A stretch of 64,000 bases of DNA. It comes from JBBATK01 sp044228685. Lineage in GTDB: Bacteria; Bacteroidota; Ignavibacteria; Kapaibacteriales; NICIL-2. Shown in pieces: positions 8,228 to 16,499 of this stretch (position 1 is the first letter of the stretch; each line of letters opens with the position of its first letter). Made by a program: the position numbers and the translations under genes. The DNA lies in NCBI GenBank assembly GCA_044228685.1, contig JBGAUL010000019.1:25496-89495 (forward strand). Direction: 5' to 3'. The notes beneath the pieces were generated by a model that searched no databases, was not told the origin of the DNA, and worked only from the letters and a program-made list of their open reading frames with translations.

Positions 8228-8656
8228 CTAATCGTCTTGCTGGGTGCTGTCGCCAATGGCAGTGATGAACCAGCGATCGCCAATGCGGGCGGTTTGTACG
8301 GAATACTTGTTGTTGTAATCGAACTCCACGATCAATCGACACTGCTGCTCGCTGCACTCAGAGGATTTAATGTCAGTGAGACGAGACTTGGTAAAAACGC
8401 GCTGCAAGCGGGCTACTTCATCTCTGATTTCATAGAGTTCAACGGCTAAGAAGGTTCGACCGCTCGGATGGGCCATGAGTCGAGCTGCGTTGTTGACGTC
8501 GTTACTGTCCAGACGTTGCTTGAAGAGCAGAACCGTTCCACTTGGTGTTGTTTGACTCAAGGGAGTATTGAGGTTTGTGCTTCCACAAGCCTGGAAAAGG
8601 AGAGTCATGATTCCCAGCAAGGTGATCACAACGACATGGTGCTGACGAAAACGCAT
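8228..8656 (-). CDS. Putative lipoprotein, unknown function
   Basis: A 142-residue protein with a basic start, a hydrophobic core (VVITLLGIMTLLF) and FQAC, a loose lipobox that would place the lipid on Cys24. The mature part (LLFKQRLDSNDVNNAARLMAHPSGRTFLAVELYEIRDEVARL, then LIVEFDYNNKYSVQTARIGDRWFITAIG) has the strand-helix rhythm of DUF4878/NTF2-like lipoproteins, in which 'GDRWFIT' ends the last strand. Two further Cys occur in SSECSEQQC. It follows the hydrolase gene by 29 nt on the same strand, so the two are probably co-transcribed. A small hairpin (8667-8681) fills the gap between them. Molecular role unknown. Confidence 0.65.
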   Translation of the reverse strand: MRFRQHHVVVITLLGIMTLLFQACGSTNLNTPLSQTTPSGTVLLFKQRLDSNDVNNAARLMAHPSGRTFLAVELYEIRDEVARLQRVFTKSRLTDIKSSECSEQQCRLIVEFDYNNKYSVQTARIGDRWFITAIGDSTQQDD

Positions 8657-8685
8657 TTGTACGAGTTGAGGCTAGGCCTCATATA

Positions 8686-9543
8686 TCAGGAATTGTCCTT
8701 TGACAATCCAAAGTGATTCAGTGTAAGACTCAGCGCCTTTGCCAAAGCCGGCGTTTGCTCGGTGCATGGATCCGTGCACCCGAAACTGTGCGAACTGTGT
8801 TCTATTATCGTCAAGTGGCAACGATCCTTGTGCGATGCCTCATACAATTCCTGTGCTTCAGACGGTGGCGTCGCGATATCATTGTCACCAACAATTAACG
8901 CAACCGGTATATAACACCTGGATATAGCAGCAGTCAATGAGTAATTCTCCTTATGCTGCAGGATGTCCTCCAGGTAGCTACTACTCATGCGAAAAGCCGG
9001 TCCGAGCGACGATGCCGGTGCCGCGATGTAGCCACGCTCTCGCCAAATAGCCTTTTGTCGTTCGGAATAGCGATCGAAATCACTCAGTGGTGACCACAGA
9101 GCAAGCGATTGAATCTCAGAATGACGATCCGCAGCAAGCAGTCCAATACCCGCACCACGTGAATGTCCCAGTATGTAGAGCTCTCCACTCCACGAATAGT
9201 CCTTTGGTAGCGCAGATCGATTGCAAAGCGCATCGAGTACCGTCTCTACATCGTCCAACTCCTGCGAAACGCTGTTCGCTGCGAATTGATCAACGTTGAA
9301 GACCGAGTGATCCTGAGATTCCGCATATCCATTGCCGCTGAAGTCGATGCGCAAAACGTGTGCACCATGCTGCGCAAGAACCTCGCTGAGAAGTGGGAAG
9401 AATCCCCAGTTTCTGTGGACGCGAAAGCCGTGAAGAACCAAGACTAAAGGAAGAGCGTGTTGACCCTGTCCACGCTGAAGATCACCATGAATACGGCGCG
9501 ACGTTGAACTGAAGACGGTGAAATGAGTCTGATCCGCATTCAT
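8686..9543 (-). CDS. Alpha/beta hydrolase (S33/esterase type)
   Basis: A 285-residue cytoplasmic alpha/beta hydrolase. The oxyanion region HGF is at 38-40, the nucleophile elbow GHSRGAG gives Ser128, the acid is Asp222 in VGDNDIATP, and the catalytic His is His252 in EHSSHSFG. All three triad members are therefore present and in the right order. The fold starts with LVLVLHGFRVHRNWGFFPLLSEVL and RIDFSGNG, typical of the serine aminopeptidase/BAAT-like esterase group. No signal peptide is seen. The substrate cannot be deduced; carboxyl esters or thioesters are the usual ones. It probably forms an operon with the lipoprotein gene downstream. Confidence 0.85.
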   Translation of the reverse strand: MNADQTHFTVFSSTSRRIHGDLQRGQGQHALPLVLVLHGFRVHRNWGFFPLLSEVLAQHGAHVLRIDFSGNGYAESQDHSVFNVDQFAANSVSQELDDVETVLDALCNRSALPKDYSWSGELYILGHSRGAGIGLLAADRHSEIQSLALWSPLSDFDRYSERQKAIWRERGYIAAPASSLGPAFRMSSSYLEDILQHKENYSLTAAISRCYIPVALIVGDNDIATPPSEAQELYEASHKDRCHLTIIEHSSHSFGCTDPCTEQTPALAKALSLTLNHFGLSKDNS

Positions 9544-9586
9544 AATGAGAACGAAATTACGGGGTCAAAATCTCATCAGGCCTGTC

Positions 9587-11536
9587 TTAATGGACAATGT
9601 GCAAAACTTGGGTGTCGGTGTGGTCCGCTTGCTCGACTATAACAAGCACAGCCTGGGATGCCAATGCAGCAGTTGAGAGACTGCAGCTAAACTCGCCACG
9701 AGCAGATAGCTCTAGCTCGCGCGAGATGATTTCACGTCCTAAGAAATCGACGAGCTTGACACGTCCTGGTGCGGAGGAGTTCAAGCGACCGTGCAGCATA
9801 ACAAGGTCTGTAGCCGGGTTTGGTTGGATTTCGAACGAAGAGACAAATTCTTCCTCATCGTCAACTTCCGTTGGTGCGTCGTTGGTCAAGTAACGGAAGC
9901 TTGAGACGTAAGGCTGACTATGCCAGATTCTCAACATTGTGTTTTGTGTGTCACCTGCGGTGTACATCGCTGCACCATTGTTCAAATTGATATCAAACAT
10001 GGGGTAGTTGCTCGTGCTGAAAACCAAGCCGAGACGGTGTCCTGGGACAAAGCGCTGAGCGGTATTCTGTAGATGAATCTGAACTTTCATATGCTCATCA
10101 CCATTGACCAATTCCTGCGAGCTCAGAGAATTGCGAAAACGCAATCGTTGCACTCCTTGAGTAATGATGACCCATCGTCCGTCCGGATAAACATCACAGA
10201 GTCGCGCCGATATATCCGCATCGGCCGTTGAGCACTGCATGTCGAGCACAACTTCCGATGAGCCAAGGATGCTGAGATCACTTTGCAAAGGCTCGGTAGA
10301 ATACGCTAGGACATCAGATCTGCTGAGCAGGCTTGAAATATCCTGCGGACCCATTGGAAGCTTGCGATCACTGGGATCGAAACGCGAACCGCCAATGGTC
10401 GGAACGGGCTTGCGTGGAACGCCGCCTAGGCTGTCTGGAGGAATGAGAGATTTGACGAATGGAGGTGGAGTATGATCGAGAATCTGGGAACTATGAAAGA
10501 ACAATGTGTCGACGCGCGTGCCTGAGCTTGGCCAAGTCGTTGCTGCCTTCCATGTGTTTTCACCCATCATGTAATACTGCACGGCCGGTAGATTATTCCA
10601 GCCGTTGTCAAGACCGCGTAAGTAGTGATCGAAGAACTGGAGTCCGAGCGTGGTTGGGACTTTTTCCACTCCGGGATAGCTTAGTATTCCTTGTTCTGCC
10701 GAACCAACTCCTTGATGGATGTATGGTCCGAAGACGAGTTTGTGCTGCGACTTAACTCCGGCATCGCTCTTGGTCTGCACATCTTGAAATGCGCGTAACA
10801 CATCGTCCGGATAGTGATCGAACCATCCACTGCACATATAAAGTGGGACGCTGATTTTTGCTGAGAGGTCGGTATTCTTCTCAATAAAAGTCCAAGTCGC
10901 GTCAAGTGTGGGATGCTTGAGCACAGTATCAACTGAGATGAAACCTAAGGTTTCGAGCGCCTCTGTCTGCTCGCGACGAAAGTCACCACCGTAGTAATAG
11001 TCTTCGTATTTGGTCTGAAAGTCTTTGATAAACGGAGCCGCGCAAACCAAATGTGGAGGCTGCTGCGCTGCTGTTTGAAACTGAATGAAGCCCAGTGCAG
11101 AACCGCCCCAAGTACCAACCTTACCGTTGCTCCATGGTTGCTTTGCGATCCATTCGACGATGTCGTAGCCGTCAAGACCTCGGTTGTATGCCGGAATATT
11201 CGCAGCCTTGTTTGCCCAAAAGCCTCGCCAATCAACCGTGACGTAGTTGTAGTGCGCACTGTCGTAGGGAATAGATGCACCTGATCGTCCATCCAATTGA
11301 CTCAATGTCAAACGATACAGCGCCTTGTTGTACGGGGTTTGGATCAGTATCACTGGCTTAGCAGTGAGGCTGTCATTTGCGTAGAGGTCGGCTGCCAAGT
11401 ACTTGCGCGAAGCTTCGCTGACTCGTGTTGGAATGGATATCTCACGCCAGGACTGCGCCGACACTTGAGTGAGGGCAAGAGACATAACAAGAATGACAAT
11501 CGACGCAAAGCGTGCTGCACCTGATCTGAGTTGCAT
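9587..11536 (-). CDS. Secreted CocE/S15-family hydrolase with T9SS sorting domain
   Basis: I choose the ATG at 11536 because AAGGAG precedes it by 5 nt and it gives a clean signal peptide (cut after VSAQ, residue 28); the frame is open to 11560. The 649-residue product follows the X-Pro dipeptidyl-peptidase/cocaine-esterase plan: an alpha/beta hydrolase with YNYVTVDWRGFWANK, nucleophile Ser146 in WGGSALGF, Asp240 in GWFDHYPDDV, His274 in GPYIHQGVG, and then the C-terminal jelly-roll (ARLCDVYPDGRWVIITQGVQRLRFRNS). After about residue 560 a QPNPATD motif opens a T9SS type A sorting domain ending in HIVH. It is therefore predicted to be an extracellular serine hydrolase on peptides or esters. 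It follows the TPR membrane protein gene by 50 nt. Confidence 0.88.
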   Translation of the reverse strand: MQLRSGAARFASIVILVMSLALTQVSAQSWREISIPTRVSEASRKYLAADLYANDSLTAKPVILIQTPYNKALYRLTLSQLDGRSGASIPYDSAHYNYVTVDWRGFWANKAANIPAYNRGLDGYDIVEWIAKQPWSNGKVGTWGGSALGFIQFQTAAQQPPHLVCAAPFIKDFQTKYEDYYYGGDFRREQTEALETLGFISVDTVLKHPTLDATWTFIEKNTDLSAKISVPLYMCSGWFDHYPDDVLRAFQDVQTKSDAGVKSQHKLVFGPYIHQGVGSAEQGILSYPGVEKVPTTLGLQFFDHYLRGLDNGWNNLPAVQYYMMGENTWKAATTWPSSGTRVDTLFFHSSQILDHTPPPFVKSLIPPDSLGGVPRKPVPTIGGSRFDPSDRKLPMGPQDISSLLSRSDVLAYSTEPLQSDLSILGSSEVVLDMQCSTADADISARLCDVYPDGRWVIITQGVQRLRFRNSLSSQELVNGDEHMKVQIHLQNTAQRFVPGHRLGLVFSTSNYPMFDINLNNGAAMYTAGDTQNTMLRIWHSQPYVSSFRYLTNDAPTEVDDEEEFVSSFEIQPNPATDLVMLHGRLNSSAPGRVKLVDFLGREIISRELELSARGEFSCSLSTAALASQAVLVIVEQADHTDTQVLHIVH

Positions 11537-11586
11537 GGGATCTCCTTGGCTGTATTCCAATGTGACTGTGCTCCTGCGATCTCGGT

Positions 11587-13416
11587 TTAATTCTTCGATG
11601 CGCGAGCAACGGAGTCTTTGGCAAATCCTTCGTCAATGTGCGCCACCAGTTCTTTCTGAACAGTTTGGCCGTCGCGTTGCACACGACGATAGAAATCACG
11701 CGCCTCCGACCAACGACCGGCTTCCACATACACCATGAGGAGATTGTTAACGCCTTGTTTGTCAGTTGGATTGATCTCATAGTGCTTCTTGAGTAAACCA
11801 ATTCCTTCCTCTAATTGCTTTCGTTCGATGACGCAGCGTGCTAGGCGGAAATAGAGTTCAGCCCATTGCGGATTGAGTGCGAGTTCGCGACGGAAGTAGG
11901 CCTCGGATTGTGCCACGCTGTCGTGGTCCCACAGGATTTTACCCATGTAGTAGTTGAGGTATTTCTGACTCGAGTCGATTGCATATGCCTTGCGAATCAA
12001 TGCCTCGCCTTCCGGACGACGCGGATGCACCTTGTCCATCACATAGCGAGCTCCAAGCATCATGTTGCAATAGGCAGACTGTGGAGCCGTGCTTACAGCG
12101 CTCTCCCAGAATTTTATTCGATCACTAAACAGTTCGCTGCGCGAATAGGACATAACAAAGAGCGCAACACAGAGAATGCTACTGGCAATGATTACTTTCA
12201 TTTCCGAGAAACGTCGAACGAGGTCTGTTGTGCCCAGTAATAACAAGATGCCCACCAATGGTAGATAGAGTCGGTGTTCATAGGCTTCGTTATTAAGGGT
12301 CTTCGGCACAACAAGTACCGGCAAAAGAAAGATCAAATACCAAGCAATGCCGACCGACCAGCTGCGCCAATCTTTTTCACGACTAAAGAACAGAAGCGCT
12401 GCAATGATGAGCAGAGAAATAAGTCCGGGAATGATAGAGGTCTGATCCTGATAGGGAACAACCGCAAGATTGATCGGCAGCAGAATCTTTCCGAGATACT
12501 GGAGAATAAGCGGCGTGCGCTCGATGAAATTTGCAAGCAAGGCGGTGAAGCCAATATCCTGGTTTTTAACAGTTGCCGTGCTTCGAATGAATAACCAGAC
12601 TAAGATTGCAAGCAACCAAGAAAGGGAAGCAAGCCACAGGTGTTTGTCTTTCCATGAAACGCGATGCAGAACCATGAGTACGAGCAGGCACATCGGCGCT
12701 GCAATCAAACCGGTTTCCTTGCTGAACATCGCCCCTAACAAGAGCAGCATCTGCGTCACCAAAAGCAAAGGCTGTTGAGTGCGCATGTAGACGATTGCAT
12801 TGATCAGAAATGCAAAGACAAAGACAGCGAGTATGGAGTCGTTACGACCCGGTATCCAGCCCACAGCTTGCACGAGCACGGGGTGCACGGCGAACAGGCC
12901 GCTTAGTATAAAGGACAGGTTGTTGCTGCATTTGAGATTTCGAAATACGAAGAACAGCAGGAGCACAGACAGGACGTAGGCAACGATGTTGGTCCAGTGA
13001 TAGGCGGCGATGGAATCGTTGGTCTGATCCTCCACGTGCAAAAGCATGTTGAGACGGCCCTCGCGATGACGATCGAAGACAAAAGAAGACAACAGAAATG
13101 GTCTGAAATAGGTGTCATTAGAATCGTTAAAAACACCGCGCTTAAAACTCTTGGCGTAGGCTGTGTCCTGACGATTAAAGTTCTCAAACTCGCGAATGAA
13201 GATTGTGTCGTCCAAGTCAGTATAGGAAAAGCTCGCGGTATGTAAGCTGAGCGCCAGACTGATGCCGAGAAGTGCCACGCAATAGCTCCACCAGGGGAAA
13301 ATGGACTTCATGGACGACATGGTGGGTCTCGTTGGACTGCCCGTCGCGCTACCTTCAGACGACATTTGCTGTTGTTGCTTTTGCTGCTGTTTTGAGTGCT
13401 TGTGTTTTGCTGACAT
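11587..13416 (-). CDS. Polytopic membrane protein with TPR tail, TMTC/PMT-like glycosyltransferase
   Basis: This 609-residue protein begins with a Gln/Lys/His-rich, low-complexity cytoplasmic tail (HSKQQQKQQQQ) and then about ten membrane helices between residues 37 and 420. The first loop contains YTDLDDTIFI, an acidic DD motif as in GT-C dolichyl-mannose type glycosyltransferases, and a later loop contains GWIPGRNDSI, a wording typical of TMTC-like proteins. The C-terminal third (about 430-600) carries TPR-like helical pairs (AEAYFRRELALNPQWAELYFRLARC and so on), probably periplasmic. Together these indicate transfer of a sugar from a polyprenyl carrier to protein or another acceptor, with the TPR part choosing the acceptor. 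The assignment rests on architecture only. Confidence 0.7.
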   Translation of the reverse strand: MSAKHKHSKQQQKQQQQMSSEGSATGSPTRPTMSSMKSIFPWWSYCVALLGISLALSLHTASFSYTDLDDTIFIREFENFNRQDTAYAKSFKRGVFNDSNDTYFRPFLLSSFVFDRHREGRLNMLLHVEDQTNDSIAAYHWTNIVAYVLSVLLLFFVFRNLKCSNNLSFILSGLFAVHPVLVQAVGWIPGRNDSILAVFVFAFLINAIVYMRTQQPLLLVTQMLLLLGAMFSKETGLIAAPMCLLVLMVLHRVSWKDKHLWLASLSWLLAILVWLFIRSTATVKNQDIGFTALLANFIERTPLILQYLGKILLPINLAVVPYQDQTSIIPGLISLLIIAALLFFSREKDWRSWSVGIAWYLIFLLPVLVVPKTLNNEAYEHRLYLPLVGILLLLGTTDLVRRFSEMKVIIASSILCVALFVMSYSRSELFSDRIKFWESAVSTAPQSAYCNMMLGARYVMDKVHPRRPEGEALIRKAYAIDSSQKYLNYYMGKILWDHDSVAQSEAYFRRELALNPQWAELYFRLARCVIERKQLEEGIGLLKKHYEINPTDKQGVNNLLMVYVEAGRWSEARDFYRRVQRDGQTVQKELVAHIDEGFAKDSVARASKN

Positions 13417-13524
13417 GGCTGTTTGAGTATCGCGGACACGTGAACAATGAGTGTTATCAATTTATGATGATTGTCTCGCTTGGGCAAAAGCGCCTGGCTA
13501 CTAAAACGAACTCTTCAAGATCTT

Positions 13525-13627
13525 TGAAACCGAAAAGCCCCTCGACTGTCATGCCCGGTTTCAGGATCTCCACCCATGTTTTTACAGTGTTTTTTGAACA
13601 TTTCCTCTTTGTTACCAAAACGTAACA
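13525..13627. promoter_or_regulatory. Two inverted repeats upstream of pstS
   Basis: The 290-nt gap before pstS has no gene. It contains TGAAACCG (13525-13532) matched by CGGTTTCA (13556-13563), and a tighter palindrome TGTTAC-N6-GTAACA (13610-13627) about 80 nt before the pstS ATG. The second has the size and symmetry of an operator for a dimeric regulator. It is not a textbook Pho box (direct CTGTCAT-type repeats). Neither hairpin has a T-run, so they are not terminators. Confidence 0.4.
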
Positions 13628-13707
13628 TCCTTAGGATTCAACTACTGTCATGCTAGCCTTAATTTTGTGTGTCAAAGAAGCATACTATCCACATTCATCA
13701 TATTTCA

Positions 13708-14742
13708 ATGAATCGTATTTCTCAGATTGTACTTGTCGCTATCGTGTTGGTAGCCTCAGTTAGTGGAGTGCTCGCTCAACCGTTGCAGTTAAACGGTGCT
13801 GGCGCAACATTCCCCTATGTTCTGTATTCGAAGTGGTTCGAGGTGTACAAGAACAAGACCGGCGTTCAATTCAACTATCAATCAATTGGTTCCGGTGGTG
13901 GTATCAAGCAAGTCACCGAAGGAACAGTTGATTTTGGCGCTACTGATGGTCCGATGAAAGATGAGCAACTCGCAGAAGCTAAATCAAAGCAAGGACACAA
14001 CGTATTGCATATTCCAATGACCATGGGTGCAGTCGTTCTTACGTATAACCTGCCGGGCGTAAGTCAACAATTGAAACTGAAGCCATCGGTCATTCCTGAC
14101 ATCTTCCTTCGCATTATTACAAAGTGGAACGACCCACGTATTGCTGAGTCGAATCCGGGAGTAAACCTTCCTGACATGCCAATTATTGTTGTGCACCGTT
14201 CAGACGGAAGTGGTACAACAGCAATCTTCACAGATTACTTGTGCAAAGTCTCGAATTTCTGGAAAGACAAGAACGGCAAAGGCACTTCAGTCAACTGGCC
14301 TGATGGCACGCTTGGCGCAAAAGGTAATGAAGGCGTTGCCGGACAAGTAAAGCAAAGTGCCGGTTCCATTGGCTACGTCGAGTTGGCATATGCAATCCAA
14401 AACAAGCTCGGTTATTGTCAGATTCAAAACAAGGCCGGAAAATTCGTTAACCCAACAATCGAATCTGTAACTGAAGCTGCCGAAGGTGCGCTGAAGTCAG
14501 TTCCAGAAGATTTGCGCGCTTCCATTACCGATCCAGATCGTGGTGGCTATCCGATCTCCGGAATGACCTGGTTGTTGGTTTATGATGTACAGAAGGACAA
14601 AGCAAAGGGCAAAGCTCTCGTAGACTTTTTGAACTGGGCATTGAAGGATGGTCAGGCATACTGCAAGGACCTCAACTACGCGCCTCTGCCAAAGAAGATT
14701 ATTGATATGTGCATGCTGAAAATCAAGAAGATTAGCATGTAA
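13708..14742 (+). CDS. pstS: Phosphate ABC transporter substrate-binding protein PstS
   Basis: A 344-residue periplasmic phosphate-binding protein. The frame is open from a GTG at 13669, but the ATG at 13708 starts a good signal peptide (MNRISQIVLVAIVLVASVSGVLAQ). The family landmarks are LNGAGATFPYVLYSKWFEVY at the mature N-terminus, YQSIGSGGGIKQ, FGATDGPM, and HRSDGSGTTAIFTDYL; these contain the Thr/Ser/Asp/Arg residues that hold phosphate. The C-terminal GYPISGMTWLLVYD is also typical. No pstC, pstA, pstB or phoU gene follows: the next gene is convergent. It is thus an orphan binding protein or its partners are elsewhere. A strong terminator closes the gene. Confidence 0.92.
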   Translation: MNRISQIVLVAIVLVASVSGVLAQPLQLNGAGATFPYVLYSKWFEVYKNKTGVQFNYQSIGSGGGIKQVTEGTVDFGATDGPMKDEQLAEAKSKQGHNVLHIPMTMGAVVLTYNLPGVSQQLKLKPSVIPDIFLRIITKWNDPRIAESNPGVNLPDMPIIVVHRSDGSGTTAIFTDYLCKVSNFWKDKNGKGTSVNWPDGTLGAKGNEGVAGQVKQSAGSIGYVELAYAIQNKLGYCQIQNKAGKFVNPTIESVTEAAEGALKSVPEDLRASITDPDRGGYPISGMTWLLVYDVQKDKAKGKALVDFLNWALKDGQAYCKDLNYAPLPKKIIDMCMLKIKKISM

Positions 14743-14794
14743 TGCGATTTGATTTTTGCTTCATCGCTTAGCTGACAGCACGTCGCAGATAGAT

Positions 14795-14830
14795 AGAAGA
14801 GCTTCCACACGGAAGCTCTTCTTGTTTTTA
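14795..14830 (+). terminator. Intrinsic terminator of pstS
   Basis: A 12-bp stem from 14795 (AGAAGAGCTTCC) to 14822 closed by the tetraloop ACAC at 14807-14810, followed by TTGTTTTT. It sits between the convergent pstS and comM genes and just touches the comM stop codon. Confidence 0.9.
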
Positions 14831-16372
14831 GGCATTCCAATATTGTCGGTCGAGATTGCGATACTGTATAGCCTCAGAGATATGCGCAGGCTGAATGCTG
14901 TCGCACAAGGCGAGATCTGCAATGGTTCGAGCCACTTTCAAGATTCGATCATAAGCACGTGCAGAGAGTCCGAGCTTGGTCATAGCAGCCTTCAACAAGG
15001 CACGAGAATCATCGCCGAGTTTGCAGTAGCCGTCTAACTCAGGCGTTCCCATATCTGCATTCTTGTACACTCCCTTTATTCCGGCATACCGTCGTGTCTG
15101 AACTTCGCGTGCATGTATGACTCGACGTCGAATGGTCGAGGATGTCTCGCCCGCCCTTGCCTCGCTAAGCTCTTGATATCGAACTCCGGACACGTCTACG
15201 TGAATGTCAATTCGATCAAGCAATGGACCGGAGATCTTGGCCATGTATCGTTGAATGTGTTGCGGACTGCACGAGCACTGCTGTTGTGGATTGCCGAAGT
15301 TGCCGCAAGGACACGGATTCATGCTGCACACAAGCATGAAGTTGCAGGGAAACTCCACACTCATCTTTGTGCGTGAAATTGCAATGCGCTTGTCTTCGAG
15401 CGGCTGACGTAGCACTTCTAGAACATTTCGTGCAAACTCCGGTAGCTCATCGAGAAAGAGTACACCATGATTTGCCATCGATATCTCACCGGCTCTCACA
15501 ATTCCAACACCTCCGCCCACAAGCGCTGCATCGCTGATTGTATGGTGAGGCGCTCGGAACGGTCGTTGAGTTACCAATGCTTGTCCGGTCGACAAGGCAC
15601 CTGTCACAGAGTGAATCTTTGTTGTCTCCAATGCTTCATCCAATGTCAAAGGAGGAAGGATGCCGGGTATGCGTTTTGCCAACATTGTTTTACCTGAGCC
15701 GGGAGGACCAACCATGATGAGATTGTGACCACCGGCTGCGGCAATCTCAAGAGCACGCTTCACGCTTTCCTGACCTTTTACGTCAGAAATATCCACGCGT
15801 TGGTCATGACGATCATTGCGGAACAATTCATCCAAGTCCACACGTGTCGGCTCAATTACGAGATCGCCGCAAAGAAAGTCAACAGCTTGCTTCAAGTTCT
15901 CGACAGCAATGACTTCGATATTGTGCACCAGACCAGCTTCACCGGCATTTGCTTTGGGCAGCACAATGCGCGTGCACTTCTGTTTCACTGCTTCAACGGT
16001 AATAGGTAGTGCGCCGTGTATCGCTCGCAACGATCCATCGAGCGCTAGCTCACCAAGTATCATTGTTGATTCAAGCGCCTCAAGAGGTATCGTACCAAAT
16101 GCAGCTAATACTCCAACGGCAATAGGAAGATCAAAAGCACTACCTTCCTTGCGCACGTCTGCGGGTGCAAGATTGACAGTGACTTTCTTCTGCGGGAATG
16201 GAAGGTTGGAGTTCTTTACTGCTGCCATCACGCGTTCGCGTGATTCGCGTACAGCAGAGTCAGGTAATCCAACAGTGACGAAGCCGGGAATCTGATTCTC
16301 GAGATGAGTTTCGACTTCGACAAGAAATGCATCAATGCCAAAGACTGATGCAGAGATGAGACGAGAGTACAT
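14828..16372 (-). CDS. comM: Mg-chelatase-like AAA+ ATPase, ComM/YifB family
   Basis: A 514-residue cytoplasmic AAA+ protein of the ComM/YifB family, which in naturally transformable bacteria acts as a hexameric helicase that promotes branch migration during recombination. It has the N-terminal ChlI-type domain (FLVEVETHLENQIPGF, VNLAPADVRKEGSAFDLPIA), Walker A GPPGSGKT (222-229), Walker B LFLDELPEF, and the Cys-rich insert CSMNPCPCGNFGNPQQQCSC that probably binds zinc. The C-terminal domain ends with RAYDRILKVARTIADL and QYRNLDRQYW. Length is normal for the family (about 505-515). It is a single gene; whether this organism is transformable cannot be told from the window. Confidence 0.94.
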   Translation of the reverse strand: MYSRLISASVFGIDAFLVEVETHLENQIPGFVTVGLPDSAVRESRERVMAAVKNSNLPFPQKKVTVNLAPADVRKEGSAFDLPIAVGVLAAFGTIPLEALESTMILGELALDGSLRAIHGALPITVEAVKQKCTRIVLPKANAGEAGLVHNIEVIAVENLKQAVDFLCGDLVIEPTRVDLDELFRNDRHDQRVDISDVKGQESVKRALEIAAAGGHNLIMVGPPGSGKTMLAKRIPGILPPLTLDEALETTKIHSVTGALSTGQALVTQRPFRAPHHTISDAALVGGGVGIVRAGEISMANHGVLFLDELPEFARNVLEVLRQPLEDKRIAISRTKMSVEFPCNFMLVCSMNPCPCGNFGNPQQQCSCSPQHIQRYMAKISGPLLDRIDIHVDVSGVRYQELSEARAGETSSTIRRRVIHAREVQTRRYAGIKGVYKNADMGTPELDGYCKLGDDSRALLKAAMTKLGLSARAYDRILKVARTIADLALCDSIQPAHISEAIQYRNLDRQYWNA

Positions 16373-16466
16373 GGTGCAGTGCGCTGTGAGACGATGTGTC
16401 TTTGCAATTTATATGCAGCACTGTCGCGTGAAGAGGCTGTTTAAAAAAATATAGTTGGGCTCTGTA

Positions 16467-16487
16467 ATGTCCAGGCCTGCTGGACAT
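16467..16487 (-). terminator. Hairpin downstream of the Omp28-like gene, possible weak terminator
   Basis: ATGTCCAG (16467-16474) pairs with CTGGACAT (16480-16487) around a 5-nt loop, 13 nt beyond the stop at 16500. On the minus strand a U-rich stretch follows only about 17 nt later, so it is either a weak terminator, an RNA 3'-end stabiliser or an operator for comM, whose start is 95 nt away but on the other side of the flow. Confidence 0.35.
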
Positions 16488-16499
16488 ATGTTTAAAACT

